Shown here in pieces: positions 63,667-64,000 of a stretch of DNA of 64,000 nucleotides. The DNA comes from a candidate division FCPU426 bacterium (GTDB lineage: Bacteria > Oederibacteriota > Muellerivitia > Muellerivitales > Muellerivitaceae), in NCBI GenBank assembly GCA_027452205.1, contig DAIDGV010000019.1, positions 27,973 through 91,972 of the forward strand, in the 5' to 3' direction. The notes under the pieces were generated by a model. That model had not been told where the DNA came from. It searched no databases and saw only the letters and a program-made list of their open reading frames with translations. Both the position numbers and the translations under genes were made by a program. Every line of letters begins with the position of its first letter. Within the stretch, counting starts at the first letter, position 1.

Positions 63667-64000
63667 AGATGATTGGGGAGTGGGCTTTCGGATATTGCCG
63701 GAAGCCTGCTTTGTTTTGAAAAAGAAATCAAAACGAACCATCGCCGCGTCATTTAAATCGTGGTGTTCATGTCGTAAGAAGCATTTATGTTGTATTGGAT
63801 TTATTATGTCGTCGAAATGATGGCCGGTAATGTGGGTTTGGTGATTGATCAAAACGAGAGGGTAAGGCTATCATTTTGATTTTTAGGTATCATCCCGAGT
63901 GTTTAAATTATTTAGGCTGCTTTAAGTTCACCGCTTTTTAAATTTCCCTATGATTTTCAAAAGTGCATCATTTAAGAACTTAGGTACGTTTCTTGCTTTA
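63667..64000. other. No gene seen at window end
   Basis: 334 AT-rich bases after the last gene. I see no convincing coding frame, tRNA or repeat. Confidence 0.5.

Overview
The window looks like a chromosomal segment of a Gram-negative bacterium of roughly 50% GC. Predicted outer-membrane barrels, lipoproteins, a Tat signal with TatA, NAD-dependent LigA and SecA with a zinc-binding tail support this. No gene fixes the phylum. The mixture (CHASE2-like cyclase, FecR protein, compact RHS protein, Ssp-type defence locus, RIT element) would suit a poorly cultured deep-branching lineage, but that is inference.

Region 1, about 1-25500, is core chromosome: the 3' part of a membrane adenylate cyclase, a FecR-domain protein and an outer-membrane-type protein; a MarC protein and NAD kinase; a VanY-type lipoprotein and phosphoglycerate mutase on the minus strand; a riboflavin operon (ribD-ribE-DUF327-ribBA-ribH-nusB); a phosphoesterase; ligA; secA; peptide ABC transporter genes; priA; an RluA-family pseudouridine synthase; and a tRNA-Leu(CAA). 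A decayed GxxExxY gene between 27-bp inverted repeats lies between secA and the ABC transporter.

Region 2, about 25500-54900, is accessory. It starts just after the tRNA-Leu. In order it holds: a short RHS protein with a cellulose-binding-like N-terminus and possible immunity genes; an AbiE toxin-antitoxin pair with a clear promoter and operator; a compact eight-gene locus (31973-43575) with an Ssp-type DNA phosphorothioation set (DUF4007 SspB, P-loop ATPase, DndC-like SspD, cysteine desulfurase) together with a phospholipase-D nuclease, a DEAH helicase, a GHKL/MORC-like ATPase and a Cas4-like PD-(D/E)XK nuclease; a VirD4-like coupling ATPase with a replication-relaxation protein; a non-coding zone packed with long hairpins and interrupted by a complete 3.5-kb RIT element (three tyrosine recombinases between mirrored 28-bp ends); then an ArdC antirestriction protein and small plasmid-like genes.

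Region 3, about 54900-64000, returns to housekeeping. leuA sits behind what looks like a leucine-rich leader peptide and attenuator. It is followed by a MazEF module, then a copper/metal cluster: a small Cys/His-rich secreted protein, divergent tatA, a Tat-exported two-domain multicopper oxidase, an outer-membrane protein, a Met-rich YtkA-like protein, a haem-binding protein and two related cysteine-containing secreted proteins, one with a heavy-metal-binding tail.

The most interesting object is the Ssp-type locus. The modification genes are recognisable, but the nuclease/helicase/GHKL set interleaved with them matches no restriction partner I can name.
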